A stretch of 22,025 nucleotides of DNA from NCBI GenBank assembly GCA_050013395.1, contig JBEKFI010000045.1, positions 1 through 22,025 of the forward strand, given 5' to 3'. Position 1 is the first letter of the stretch; each line of letters opens with the position of its first letter. The position numbers and the translations under genes are program-made. Below the pieces are notes generated by a model. The model searched no databases, had not been told where the DNA came from, and was given only the letters and a program-made list of their open reading frames with translations. Of the stretch, positions 1 to 8,668 are shown piece by piece. The DNA comes from JBEKZD01 sp050013395. Its GTDB lineage: Bacteria; Verrucomicrobiota; Verrucomicrobiia; Palsa-1439.

Positions 1-181
1 CGAGAATCCGTACGCTTTTCGGTCATCGGTGACACGAGTTGCAAAGTCGCTGACGGATCGCTACACTGCGGGCCGAGAAGCAGGTAATGAGTCTGGTAGG
101 CAACATCTCATCCGCCAGCGGCGTGGCTGCATCTGCCAAGGCCGCCGTTGCTCCAACCATGAATTAGGAGACTAATCACAC

Positions 182-1708
182 GTGAAAACTCCCGCCCATG
201 CGTTGCGCGCCGTGTGCGCGGCGATCGTCTTGACGCTCCTCTTCCAGTCCATCGGCTGCGGCAAATCCGGTTCGAACGAGACGAAGCCGCCGCCTGCACC
301 GAAAGGTTGGACAACGCACAAGGACGCGAACTTTTCCGTGAATCATCCCGACGGCTGGCAGGTGCGCGCCGACGCGCGGTCTGGCCGAGTCGAAGTTCAA
401 GATGGCGCTGGCGAACAGGTCGTTATCTGGCCCGTGTTCGTCGCGCGACCGTTGCAGGCGTCGTCGGCCACTGCCGCGCTCCGTCGGATGGCGGATCGGC
501 TCTGGCCAGACATGCATTGGGAACAACCTCAACCGCTCGGCGATCACGCGGTGCGCGCCCGGGGTCGCGCTGGGCCGAATGTCGCGGCGTGCGCGATGAC
601 GTGGGTGACGACTCCGAAAGGCAGTGCAGCGTTTGTCTATGCGATGGCGGCGCCCGAAGCGCGGTTCCGCGAATCAGAAGACACGTTCGCGCAAATCTTC
701 GAGAGTTTCCACGCGGCCGGTGCGCCGGCCGAAGGACAAGGCAAAGGCAAGGCTGGGCCCGAGATTGATTACGCGCAGTGGCAGGACCCGAAGGAAAATG
801 CGTTCACGATGGAAGTGCCGCGCGGTTGGAATGTCAGCGGCGGGTTGTTCCGCGCGGGACCCACCGACACGCGGGCTGCCTGGCAAGTTGTCTCGCCTGA
901 TGGATCGGTTCGGCTCACGGGCGGCGATGCGGAGTTGCCGTACTTCACGCTGCCGACGCAGACCCTGGCGTGGGCGGGGTTTCAGGAAGGTTCATGGTAT
1001 TCGCCGGGCTACGGCGCGCGCATGCTGGTGATGCGGTTCAAGCCGGGGCGTCAATTTGTGAAAGAGTACGTCGCCAACACGGTCACGCGCGGTTGCAGCC
1101 AACTGACGTTCACCGAAGAGCGGGACCGGCCCGATGCGGTCGAGGCGATCAACCGGCTCAACGCTTCTTACGGCCTCGCGATGAATCTCAACGCAGGCGA
1201 GGCGTCTTTTACCTGTCGCTGCAACGCGCGGTTAATGAAAGGCTATTACTTCGCCGGCACGATGGTCACGCAGACGCCCGGCGTGCAGGGCGGGATCTGG
1301 CACGTCGAGCATCTGATCGGTTTTCTCGCCGCAGAGGACAAGACGCAACTGGCGCAAGACATCCTTGCGCACATTATCCAAACGGGCCGCCCGAACCCGC
1401 AGTGGGTTGCCATGCAGCAGAAAGTCACCGCCGACACCTCGAAGATCGTCAGCCGCACGAGCGACGAGATTTCCAAGATCATCAGCGACTCGTATTGGAA
1501 ACGATCGGAGACGATGGACGAAATCAGCCGCCGCCGCTCCAACGCAATCCTCGACGTTGAAGACGTGGTCGATCCGCAGTACGGCGAGCAATTCAAGGTC
1601 GAGAGCGGATCGAATTATTATTGGATTGACCACCGCGGCGCAATCGTCGGCACGGACACCTACACGAGTCCCGGCATTGACTTCCGCGAGATGACCCGTC
1701 TGCCGTAA
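182..1708 (+). CDS. Large lipoprotein of unknown function
   Basis: The 508-aa product starts at a GTG preceded by AGGAG at 166-170 (11-bp spacing, slightly long). Residues 1-26 form a lipoprotein signal: basic start, hydrophobic core and a lipobox-like SIGC with Cys26, followed by a Gly/Ser/Lys/Pro linker. This predicts a lipid-anchored periplasmic or outer-membrane protein. Two stretches resemble each other: about residues 44-175 and 205-320 each begin with an aromatic/Pro-Gly-Trp pattern (HPDGWQV; VPRGWNV), and a Gly/Lys-rich linker separates them. This suggests a duplicated beta-rich domain of the kind often seen in exported proteins. The remaining C-terminal part is Ser/Arg/Asp-rich and ends in a short Tyr/Trp-rich module. 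I recognise no enzyme motif. The gene converges on the epimerase gene with only 21 bp between the stops, and no terminator hairpin is visible there. Confidence 0.85.
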   Translation: MKTPAHALRAVCAAIVLTLLFQSIGCGKSGSNETKPPPAPKGWTTHKDANFSVNHPDGWQVRADARSGRVEVQDGAGEQVVIWPVFVARPLQASSATAALRRMADRLWPDMHWEQPQPLGDHAVRARGRAGPNVAACAMTWVTTPKGSAAFVYAMAAPEARFRESEDTFAQIFESFHAAGAPAEGQGKGKAGPEIDYAQWQDPKENAFTMEVPRGWNVSGGLFRAGPTDTRAAWQVVSPDGSVRLTGGDAELPYFTLPTQTLAWAGFQEGSWYSPGYGARMLVMRFKPGRQFVKEYVANTVTRGCSQLTFTEERDRPDAVEAINRLNASYGLAMNLNAGEASFTCRCNARLMKGYYFAGTMVTQTPGVQGGIWHVEHLIGFLAAEDKTQLAQDILAHIIQTGRPNPQWVAMQQKVTADTSKIVSRTSDEISKIISDSYWKRSETMDEISRRRSNAILDVEDVVDPQYGEQFKVESGSNYYWIDHRGAIVGTDTYTSPGIDFREMTRLP

Positions 1709-1729
1709 CGAGCGCAAGACGTTTGCCGT

Positions 1730-2671
1730 TCACATGTCGCGTTGAAACCAGTCCACGAATCGCGCGATGCCGTCTTCGATCGGGACTTGCGGCCGATAAC
1801 CAAGGAGACGCTTCGCCTTCGTGATGTCCGCGTACGTGATGGGCACGTCGCCGGGTTGCGGCGGCAATTGCCGAATCTCGGCGCGTTTGCCGAGCGCCTT
1901 CTCGATCAGGCCCACCAACTCTAGCAATTTGACTGTGCGAGATTCGCCGAGGTTGATGATTTCAAATCCAAAGTCTTTGTCCAAGCAAGTCAGGACGCCC
2001 TGCAAGATGTCGTCGATGTGCGTGTAATCGCGGGCCGCGCTGCCGTCGCCGTACATCTCGATTGGTTTTCCGCTGGCGATGGAGTGCGTGAATTTGTGAA
2101 TTGCCAGATCAGGCCGCTGGCGCGGGCCGTACACGGTGAAGAAGCGCAGGCACACCATGTCGATCCCGTAAAGGTGATGATAGACGTGGCAGAGCGCTTC
2201 GCCCGCCAGCTTCGTGGCGGCGTAAGGCGAAATCGGCCTGAAAATCGGGTCGTCTTCAGAGAACGGGACTTTCTGGTTCACGCCGTACACACTGGAGGAG
2301 GACGCGAAGACAAACATCTCGATGCCGAATTCGCGCGCCAGTTCCAACAGGTTCTGCGTGCCCGCGATGTTGACCTGTGTGTAAAGTTGCGGTTGCGCCA
2401 ACGACGGTCGCACGCCCGCTCTGGCAGCAAGATGGAAAATGGTATCGAAACGGTTGCTCGCGAAAATCTCGCGTAGCCGTGCCGCATCGCGAATGTCGGC
2501 TTCCACAATTTGAGCGCGCTTGGTGAAAGCCTGGACGTTGCGACGCTTCGTCGCCGGATCGTAGAAATCGTTGAAATCATCCACGACGACGACCTCGTGC
2601 CCGCGTCCCAACAATCGCTCCACCAAATGGGAACCGATAAACCCCGCGCCTCCCGTGACCAGCAGATTCAT
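1730..2671 (-). CDS. NAD-dependent UDP-sugar epimerase (UDP-glucuronate 4-epimerase-like)
   Basis: This is a 313-aa extended short-chain dehydrogenase. The Rossmann glycine motif GGAGFIG lies at residues 7-13, the NAD-ribose acidic pair in VDDFNDFYD at 30-38, the Ser cluster at 124-127, and the catalytic Tyr150/Lys154 in YAATK. The DFNDFYD and YGPRQRPD segments resemble UDP-glucuronate 4-epimerases more than classical GalE. The product would be an activated sugar (for example UDP-galacturonate) for surface glycan synthesis in the cytoplasm. A longer frame extends to 2728, but the start at 2671 is preferred because the Rossmann strand begins there and its ATG overlaps the TGA stop of the upstream amidotransferase gene (ATGA, 2668-2671), implying translational coupling. 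The exact substrate cannot be read from sequence; UDP-GlcNAc or UDP-glucose remain possible. Confidence 0.88.
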   Translation of the reverse strand: MNLLVTGGAGFIGSHLVERLLGRGHEVVVVDDFNDFYDPATKRRNVQAFTKRAQIVEADIRDAARLREIFASNRFDTIFHLAARAGVRPSLAQPQLYTQVNIAGTQNLLELAREFGIEMFVFASSSSVYGVNQKVPFSEDDPIFRPISPYAATKLAGEALCHVYHHLYGIDMVCLRFFTVYGPRQRPDLAIHKFTHSIASGKPIEMYGDGSAARDYTHIDDILQGVLTCLDKDFGFEIINLGESRTVKLLELVGLIEKALGKRAEIRQLPPQPGDVPITYADITKAKRLLGYRPQVPIEDGIARFVDWFQRDM

Positions 2672-4524
2672 TTCGCCACCCGTTTGGAAGCCCACGTCAG
2701 CCATTCGCTCAGCACGATCAATGTCCACAGCGCGCGCGCATGATCGGCGCGGCGTTGGCGATGCTCCTCCAACAACTCAACTGCCGCGCGGTTCTTCACC
2801 CCCGCTGCCTCCAGTAACTCGGAGCGCAACCGCGATTCCGCCCATTCCGTGAGCGGCCCGCGCAACCAGCTTGCGAGCGGCACGGAAAGGCCCCGTTTCC
2901 GCCGATGCACAATCGATGAGGGCAGATAACGCAGCGCGTAGCGCTTGAGAAACACCTTCGTTGTCAGCCCGCGCACGCGTTCCTTCGCGGGCAGCGTGGC
3001 GGCAAATTCCATCACCGTTTGGTCGAGAAACGGGGCGCGCAACTCCAACGCCGAGCGCATGCTCGCGCGGTCGGCCTTCGTGAGCAGTCCCTCGGCGAGC
3101 GATGTTTCCAGGTCGTTCTGTTGCACGATGTCGAGCAGCGGTTCGGCGGCGCGATCAACGAAGCGTGCGTCCGGTTCCGTAACCCCAAGCCGCTCCAGCA
3201 GCGTTGGGGAAACGTTCGATGTCCAAAGCAGATGACGCGCAACACCGTCCATCTCCGCCCCCTGCACAAATCGCTTGAGCACCAGGGAAAGCGTCACTTT
3301 CTTGTCGCTCGGCGGCCAGGCTTCCACGACGTGTTTGATCATCACTTTCAGCGGGCGCGGCAGTCGCGCGTAGTGTTCCGCCGTCTGCGCGCCGATGTAC
3401 GTTGGATAGCCGCCGAACAACTCATCGCCGCCCTCGCCCACGAGCGCGAGCTTGACGTCTTGTGCCGCGCGCCGTGCCAGGAGCGCCGTCGGAATCCAAG
3501 CGGGATCAGCCAGCGGCTCACCCACGAGGCTGACCAGTTCGGCGATCTCGGTCGAAAACGCTTCCGGTTTCACCCAGACGGCCACGGACTCAATGCCCAG
3601 CATCTTGGCGACCTTTTCCGCGAAGACCCCCTCGTCGTACGATTCCTCGCTGAAGCGGAGCGTGTAGGCTTTGAGTTTGTGGTCGGGTCGTACGCTTTGC
3701 TCCACAGCGGCAACGAGCGACGAATCGATTCCGCCGCTCAGAAATGCGCCGTACGGAACGTCAACATCGCTTTGGCGTCGCACTGCCCCGCGGAAGATCT
3801 TGTCAAACTCTTCCATGGAAGGTTCGCGCTTCGGCGTCTTCGCAATGTTCCAGCGCCAATAACGCCGGCGGCGTACTCCGTCGGCGTCGATGGTCACGAT
3901 CTCGGCGGGCGCGACCTTCTGGATTTCGCTGAAGGGCGTCATCGGCGCGACGAAGCAGCCGTACTGCAGATAGCTTTGCAGCGAGGGTTTGGCGGAACTC
4001 AGGGAAAGCGTCCTGTCCGACGCCAGCGCGGCGATCTCCGTTGCGAAACGGACGACGTCATCCTGCACCGCGAAGAACAGCGGCCGTTCTCCTGCTCGAT
4101 CCCGCGCGAGGAGAATCCGCTCTTGTTTCGGATCCCAGATGCCGATCGCGAAGACTCCGATCAACCGCTCGACGAAGGCGTCCCCCAATTCCAAGTACAG
4201 CCCGGGAATCACCGCGATGTCGGTTGCCAATTCAACAGGGCGTCCGCGCGTTTCGAGCCAGCGACGCAGTTCCTGATGATTGTCGATTTCGCCATTGCAG
4301 ACGATCATCACGCCGCTTTCGCGGTCCACGATTGGTTGTTTCCCGGAATGCAGGCCGCGAATCGCCAGCCGCGTGGCGCCGAGCACCGCCGAACTGGCTG
4401 CCTCGAATCCCGATTCGTCCGGTCCGCGGTGGGCCATGGCCTCGATCATTGCGTGAACGTGATCGCTCACGGCGCGCTGATCGAGCGCTTTTCGGAATGA
4501 GGCGATGCCGCAAACGCCGCACAT
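2668..4524 (-). CDS. asnB: Asparagine synthetase (glutamine-hydrolysing)-type amidotransferase
   Basis: The product is 618 aa with the two-domain AsnB architecture. The start at 4524 gives MCGVCGI, exposing Cys2 as the N-terminal nucleophile of the class II glutaminase domain; upstream in-frame starts would bury it. Glutamine-binding features are Arg52, the CNGEI segment at 76-80 and Asp102. The synthetase half carries the ATP-pyrophosphatase loop SGGIDSS at 263-269 and GEGGDELFGGY at 363-373. The family makes asparagine from aspartate, ATP and glutamine. Paralogues inside polysaccharide loci are thought to amidate uronic acids or other glycan carboxylates. Here it lies between a GT39 glycosyltransferase gene (5-bp gap) and a UDP-sugar epimerase gene (ATGA overlap), so a glycan-modifying role is plausible. 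The ring is slightly unusual in having CNGEIDNH where FNGEIYNH is common. Confidence 0.9.
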   Translation of the reverse strand: MCGVCGIASFRKALDQRAVSDHVHAMIEAMAHRGPDESGFEAASSAVLGATRLAIRGLHSGKQPIVDRESGVMIVCNGEIDNHQELRRWLETRGRPVELATDIAVIPGLYLELGDAFVERLIGVFAIGIWDPKQERILLARDRAGERPLFFAVQDDVVRFATEIAALASDRTLSLSSAKPSLQSYLQYGCFVAPMTPFSEIQKVAPAEIVTIDADGVRRRRYWRWNIAKTPKREPSMEEFDKIFRGAVRRQSDVDVPYGAFLSGGIDSSLVAAVEQSVRPDHKLKAYTLRFSEESYDEGVFAEKVAKMLGIESVAVWVKPEAFSTEIAELVSLVGEPLADPAWIPTALLARRAAQDVKLALVGEGGDELFGGYPTYIGAQTAEHYARLPRPLKVMIKHVVEAWPPSDKKVTLSLVLKRFVQGAEMDGVARHLLWTSNVSPTLLERLGVTEPDARFVDRAAEPLLDIVQQNDLETSLAEGLLTKADRASMRSALELRAPFLDQTVMEFAATLPAKERVRGLTTKVFLKRYALRYLPSSIVHRRKRGLSVPLASWLRGPLTEWAESRLRSELLEAAGVKNRAAVELLEEHRQRRADHARALWTLIVLSEWLTWASKRVAK

Positions 4525-4529
4525 GGTGT

Positions 4530-6269
4530 TTACCTCGACGCAGCGGGAAGGAGCGCGCCCCACCAGCCGGGTTCAAGCTCGGTAACGGTTGCGCCGCGCG
4601 CCGCTGCAATGGATTGCAGCATTTCACCCGAGGTTCTATGCGCGATCAGATAGACCGGATGATCGCGCGTTGCCAGCCAATGATCGAATTCAGCCGTCGG
4701 CACGATGTTGACCGGCCGCGACTCCGTTTTTTTGAGTGCGAACATAATGTAGTTGCTGGTGAATTCTTTACCATCATCGCTCACGATGGTCACGCACCGT
4801 TTCAGGTACAAGGGAATTCCCGTGCGGAAACATCGAAGGCAGACAATCTCGGTGGCGGGCGGAAGCGCCGGAATCCGATTTACCATCGGCTCCGACGACT
4901 TGGCGTCCGCGTAAAGCGTGATCCCGCTGAATCCGACCGTCAACACGACCAGTGGCAGAAGAAGGAATGCAGCAAACGCGACCCGAAGATTACTGAGCCA
5001 ACGTGCCAGAGCCGCCGTGAGCGCAATGAGAATCAATCCGCCCATCACACGGGCGTAAACCGGAATCAGCCACGTGAACCCCTCTCCTCGAATTCTGAGG
5101 AGACGTTCCATCGTTCCCGGTCTGACCACGGAGGTCGCCAACAGCGCCGCTCCCGCCGCGGTGACGACGGCAAGCATCACCGTCCCGCGCAGGACAAGCC
5201 GCGCCGCCCGTCCGTTGCCGCGCGCGGATGCCAGGTCGAATGCTCGTGCCGTCAATGCGCCAAAAGCAGCCACGACGGTCAGGATGTAATCGGAACGTTT
5301 CGATTGCGAGACCGAGAAGAACACGAGCAAGGCGATTGACCAGACAACGAACAGACGGTCCGCGCGCGACCACTGCGTCCGCGCCTTCCACGCAGCGACG
5401 ATCGACTCCGGCAGGAGAACGCTCCACGCGAAACAACCAGCCACGATCCAGGGCACGTAGTAGTAAATCGGACCCATGCGACGGAACTCCGCCGTCGTGT
5501 AACGGCGAAACGACTCCTCGACGATTCCATAACGGGCGAAGTCGGGATACAAGTGCGTGACTCCCAGAAACCACGGGAGCACAATGGCGAAGAAAACAAC
5601 AAGGTTGAGCGGGGCGAAAAACCGTTTCAGTGCTCCGCGGCGACCGTCGAGCCAGTTGAAAATGCCCAATACCAACGTGGGCAGAACGAAACCGACCGGT
5701 CCCTTCACCAGCGTCGCGAAACCCGCCGATGCTGCACCGAGGAGATACCAGCGGGAGCGCCGGGGTTCATCTTCTTCCGCAAGGAATCCGGCGAAGATCG
5801 ACGCGCAGACGAAAAAAGCAAGCGTCATGTCGAAGATCACCAGGCGCGAGAATGCAATGTACAGTGGCGACGTCGCCACCACGAGCACCGCCAGCGCCGC
5901 GCACCGCTCGTTGTAGACGCGTCGGCAGAAGCCGAAAAGAAGTGCCAGCACCGCGAAACCAGACAGCGCAGACGGCAACCGCGCCGCTGCGTTGGATTCG
6001 CCGAACATCGCGAACGAGAGCGCGACCGCTTTGAAATAGAACGCGGGTTTATCGAGATAGGGTAGCCCGTCGTAGGTGGGGATCAGCCACGCGCCCGACT
6101 GTTTCATTTCGCGGGCGACCTCAACGTTGCGCTCCTCGTCGGGTTCCATCAACGCGAGCCTGCCAAGACCAGCGAACAGTGTAAAGGCGGCGACGAGGAG
6201 GGCGCAGAAGCTTAAAAAGCGACCGATTGCATCAGACTTGGCATTTCCTCCCATGTTTGGTATGCACAT
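4530..6269 (-). CDS. GT39 (ArnT/PMT-like) integral membrane glycosyltransferase
   Basis: The product is 579 aa and highly hydrophobic in its N-terminal three quarters, with roughly a dozen predicted membrane segments. After the first segment comes the acidic loop MEPDEERNVEVAREM, and then DGLPYLDKPAFYF, both characteristic of the ArnT/PMT family in which the Asp-Glu of the first periplasmic loop is catalytic. These enzymes transfer a sugar from a polyprenyl-phosphate donor to lipid A, protein or another acceptor on the outer face of the membrane. The C-terminal 120 residues are a soluble periplasmic domain. The start is uncertain: ATG at 6269 or ATG at 6254, neither with a convincing Shine-Dalgarno. 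It is the first gene of a three-gene run, and the divergent GT2 gene 39 bp away could supply its donor. The acceptor is unknown. Confidence 0.86.
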   Translation of the reverse strand: MCIPNMGGNAKSDAIGRFLSFCALLVAAFTLFAGLGRLALMEPDEERNVEVAREMKQSGAWLIPTYDGLPYLDKPAFYFKAVALSFAMFGESNAAARLPSALSGFAVLALLFGFCRRVYNERCAALAVLVVATSPLYIAFSRLVIFDMTLAFFVCASIFAGFLAEEDEPRRSRWYLLGAASAGFATLVKGPVGFVLPTLVLGIFNWLDGRRGALKRFFAPLNLVVFFAIVLPWFLGVTHLYPDFARYGIVEESFRRYTTAEFRRMGPIYYYVPWIVAGCFAWSVLLPESIVAAWKARTQWSRADRLFVVWSIALLVFFSVSQSKRSDYILTVVAAFGALTARAFDLASARGNGRAARLVLRGTVMLAVVTAAGAALLATSVVRPGTMERLLRIRGEGFTWLIPVYARVMGGLILIALTAALARWLSNLRVAFAAFLLLPLVVLTVGFSGITLYADAKSSEPMVNRIPALPPATEIVCLRCFRTGIPLYLKRCVTIVSDDGKEFTSNYIMFALKKTESRPVNIVPTAEFDHWLATRDHPVYLIAHRTSGEMLQSIAAARGATVTELEPGWWGALLPAASR

Positions 6270-6308
6270 ATTAACATCTGCGCGCTGCGCGATTGCAAGC
6301 GTTTAGGC

Positions 6309-7070
6309 ATGAAGCATCGCCAACGACTGGATGAAGTGATGGATGCAAAGCCTGAAATCAGCGTCGTGGCGCCGTGCCATAACGAACGAGACAATCTGCA
6401 GCCGCTGGCGGATGCGATTCGCGCGGCTCTCGATCCGCTCGGTGTTTCCTATGAGATCGTTCTCGTGGACGATTGCAGCACCGACGGCAGTTGGGAGACT
6501 CTCAAGGAGCTTGGCCGCCGCGACCCGCGGATTCGCGCGCAGCGGTTCGCCCGGAATTGCGGCCAGTCGGCGGCGTTGTGGGCGGGCATCCAGGCTTCGC
6601 GCGGCCGCATCATCGTGACGATGGATTCCGACATGCAGAACCACCCGCGCGACATCCCCAAGTTTCTGGAGGCGCTGAAGCACTACGATTGCGTCTGCGG
6701 CACGCGCGTCGAAGCCCGCGCCAAGGGTGATGGTTTTCTCCGCATCGCCTCCTCGCGCATCGCCAACTGGGTGCGCAATAAGCTCTCCGGCGAAACGATC
6801 AGCGACGCCGGCTGCTGTTACCGCGCGTTTCGCCGCGACTGCATTGCCAACGTGAAGTTTTTCAAAGGGGCACACCGGTTCCTGCCGACGCTGATCAAGC
6901 TGGAAGGGTTCACCGTCACAGAAATCCCTGTCAGCCATCAACCGCGCCAAGCTGGACAAACCCATTACGGGATTTGGAATCGGTTGTTCAAGTCTTCGAC
7001 CGATCTGCTGGCCGTGCGCTGGATGAAAAAGCGCGTGATCCGTTACAAGATCGCCGACACCGTCAATTGA
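6309..7070 (+). CDS. Polyprenyl-phosphate glycosyltransferase, family GT2 (DPM1-like)
   Basis: This 253-aa GT-A fold enzyme has the nucleotide-sugar motif VDDCSTDG around residues 53-60, the metal-binding MDSDMQ at 105-110, RFARNCGQSAAL at 79-90 and a C-terminal RQAGQTHYG segment typical of dolichyl- or undecaprenyl-phosphate sugar synthases. It would transfer a hexose from an NDP-sugar onto the lipid carrier at the inner leaflet. Unlike GtrB or ArnC it ends after the GT domain and has no C-terminal transmembrane pair, so it resembles soluble or peripherally bound DPM1-type enzymes. A second candidate start is ATG at 6339. The next gene starts 2 bp after its TGA, so the two are probably co-transcribed. 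Divergence from the GT39 gene suggests a shared control region and a donor-user relationship. Confidence 0.87.
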   Translation: MKHRQRLDEVMDAKPEISVVAPCHNERDNLQPLADAIRAALDPLGVSYEIVLVDDCSTDGSWETLKELGRRDPRIRAQRFARNCGQSAALWAGIQASRGRIIVTMDSDMQNHPRDIPKFLEALKHYDCVCGTRVEARAKGDGFLRIASSRIANWVRNKLSGETISDAGCCYRAFRRDCIANVKFFKGAHRFLPTLIKLEGFTVTEIPVSHQPRQAGQTHYGIWNRLFKSSTDLLAVRWMKKRVIRYKIADTVN

Positions 7071-7072
7071 CC

Positions 7073-8668
7073 ATGCGAACCTTATCCCGCAATTTGGTTG
7101 CCGTTGCCATCCTCATCAGCGCGGCGGTTCTTTGGACGGGCAATGTCTTCGCCGCCGGCAAGGCCGAGCACGTTGTGGTGGTCGTCATGGACGGGCTGCG
7201 GCCCGATTTCGTGACGGAGAAATACATGCCGACGCTGCACAAGCTGGCGGGCGAGGGCGTTCTTTTCAAGAACCATCACGCCGTGTACGTGAGTTCCACG
7301 GAAGCCAACGGCGCGGCGCTCGCCACGGGCTGTTATCCGTCACGCGATACCATTCTTGCCAACCGCGAGCACCGGCCTGCGCTCGACCCACTCAAGCGGA
7401 TCGAAATCGTATCGCTCAGTCTCATCCGCAAGGCAGATGCTTTGACCGGCGGACGGTATATTCCGATCCCGACAGTCGCCGAAATTCTGCAGCGCGCCGG
7501 GCACAAGACCGCCATTGCCGGTGCCAAGCCGGTCGTCCTGTTGCATGACCGCGCGGAACGACCGGCGACGGGCAACTGCTGCGTGAACCTGTATGCCGGT
7601 CGCACACTGCCCGAGTCCGCGCTCAATCCGATCACGGCGGCCCAATCCGCGTTCCCGCCGCGCGCCCTCCCGAACGTCGCGCAAGACGAGTGGACGACGC
7701 GCGCGCTTCTGGGCAACCTCTGGAAGCAGGGCGTGCCGAAGTTCTCGCTGTTGTGGCTGAGCGAACCAGACGCCACGCAACATGCCGATGGTCCCGGCGC
7801 GGGGCGCGCACTGGCCGCGTTGAAGAGTTCCGACAAAAGTCTCGGGTTGGTCCTGCAGGAGTTGGAAAGGCGCGGCCTGCGGAACAAGACCGACATCTTC
7901 ATCGTGTCCGACCACGGTTTATCGACGATCTCGCGGCGCGTGGACGTGGCCGAGGCGCTGAAGAATGCCGGGTTCGCGGCGGCACGCGAGTTTAAGCAGC
8001 CGCCCGCCGCGGACGAAATCATGGTGATCGGCAGTGGCGGCTCAGCGCTGTTGTACGTGACGGGGCACGACCCGAACGTCATCGGCAAAGTGGTCGAATT
8101 CCTCCAACAGCAGGATTTCACGGGCGCGATCTTCACCCAGAAGCCGGCGAAAGGCACGTTTGCCTTGGAGCAGATTCGAGCGAAGACACCCGACGCTCCC
8201 GACATCATCGTGTCGCTACGTTGGACGGCCGACAAGAGCGCCGCAGGGGTGCCGGGCATGCTGTTGTCCGACGGTTCGCCCGCCGCCACCGGCGGTGGCG
8301 GCCAGCATGGCAGCCTCAGCGCCTTCGACATGCACAACACGCTGGTGGCAGCCGGACCGGATTTTCGGCACGGCCTCGTGGACGGACTGCCCTCGGGCAA
8401 TGTCGATGTCGCCCCAACGATTTTGTGGATCGCTGGCGTCGAACCGCCGCAACCGATGGATGGCGCTCCGAGCGCCATGGACGGTCGCATCCTGGCGGAA
8501 GCAATGGTGGGCATCGCAGCCAAACTGACCCCGATTCAAGCCCGCACGCTGGAGACTTCCAATGAGCTTCCCAAAGGTTTCTGGCGCCAATACCTGCGCG
8601 TGACCGAGTTTGGCGGCGCAATCTATCTCGACGAAGCCAACGGCACCTTCGTGCCGAAAGCCCGCTGA
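7073..8668 (+). CDS. Exported alkaline-phosphatase-superfamily phosphodiesterase/phosphatase
   Basis: The 531-aa product has a Sec signal peptide at residues 1-28 (core ending NVFAAG). The mature part begins with VVVVVMDGLRP, where Asp40 is the first metal ligand. The likely nucleophile is Thr76 in YVSSTEANGAALATG. A second metal site is SDHG near residues 278-281, and a late His-containing segment (GGQHGSLSAFDMHNT) lies near 407-422. This is the order of the type I phosphodiesterase/nucleotide pyrophosphatase branch. The substrate is unknown; phosphoesters of nucleotides, sugars or lipids are possible. The start at 7073 gives a proper signal peptide; a frame opening at 6974 lies inside the GT2 gene. 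Near the end, MDG occurs twice (MDGAPSAMDGR) around an 8-bp palindrome, which looks like a short insertion. It is linked to the GT2 gene by 2 bp. Confidence 0.87.
   Translation: MRTLSRNLVAVAILISAAVLWTGNVFAAGKAEHVVVVVMDGLRPDFVTEKYMPTLHKLAGEGVLFKNHHAVYVSSTEANGAALATGCYPSRDTILANREHRPALDPLKRIEIVSLSLIRKADALTGGRYIPIPTVAEILQRAGHKTAIAGAKPVVLLHDRAERPATGNCCVNLYAGRTLPESALNPITAAQSAFPPRALPNVAQDEWTTRALLGNLWKQGVPKFSLLWLSEPDATQHADGPGAGRALAALKSSDKSLGLVLQELERRGLRNKTDIFIVSDHGLSTISRRVDVAEALKNAGFAAAREFKQPPAADEIMVIGSGGSALLYVTGHDPNVIGKVVEFLQQQDFTGAIFTQKPAKGTFALEQIRAKTPDAPDIIVSLRWTADKSAAGVPGMLLSDGSPAATGGGGQHGSLSAFDMHNTLVAAGPDFRHGLVDGLPSGNVDVAPTILWIAGVEPPQPMDGAPSAMDGRILAEAMVGIAAKLTPIQARTLETSNELPKGFWRQYLRVTEFGGAIYLDEANGTFVPKAR
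8460..8478. repeat. Perfect palindrome inside the AlkP-family ORF
   Basis: ATGGCGCT (8460-8467) and AGCGCCAT (8471-8478) are exact inverted repeats around the loop CCG. The encoded segment MDGAPSAMDGR repeats MDG, as if 21 bp (seven codons) had been added at a conserved PMDGR turn. Its GCTCCG core also occurs at 12941-12946 and 17164-17169. An 8-bp palindrome alone could be chance in 22 kb. Confidence 0.5.

Noticed and set aside
87..167. 26-codon ATG frame rich in Ala and Ser, just before the first lipoprotein.
   Set aside because: Too short to support, and it overlaps another open frame. No independent evidence of translation.
2..175. Open frame from the left edge to a TAA at 173-175 (begins ENPYAFRSSV), possibly the 3' end of an upstream gene.
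   Set aside because: It is 57 codons with a Cys/Arg/Gln-rich second half and no recognisable family. An open run of this length is not rare at this base composition, so it is not called.
714..731. CGGCCGG/CCGGCCG palindrome in the first lipoprotein gene.
   Set aside because: A 7-bp GC-only stem in a GC-rich Ala/Gly/Pro linker is expected by chance. The protein shows no sign of an insertion.
3019..4500. Long plus-strand ORF (493 aa) opposite asnB.
   Set aside because: An Arg/His-rich shadow of a well-supported minus-strand gene; no motifs.
4041..5339. Long plus-strand ORF (432 aa) across asnB and the GT39 gene.
   Set aside because: Arg-rich antisense shadow spanning two real genes.
7333..8523. 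396-aa minus-strand ORF inside the AlkP-family gene.
   Set aside because: Antisense shadow; the plus-strand frame has a signal peptide and catalytic motifs.
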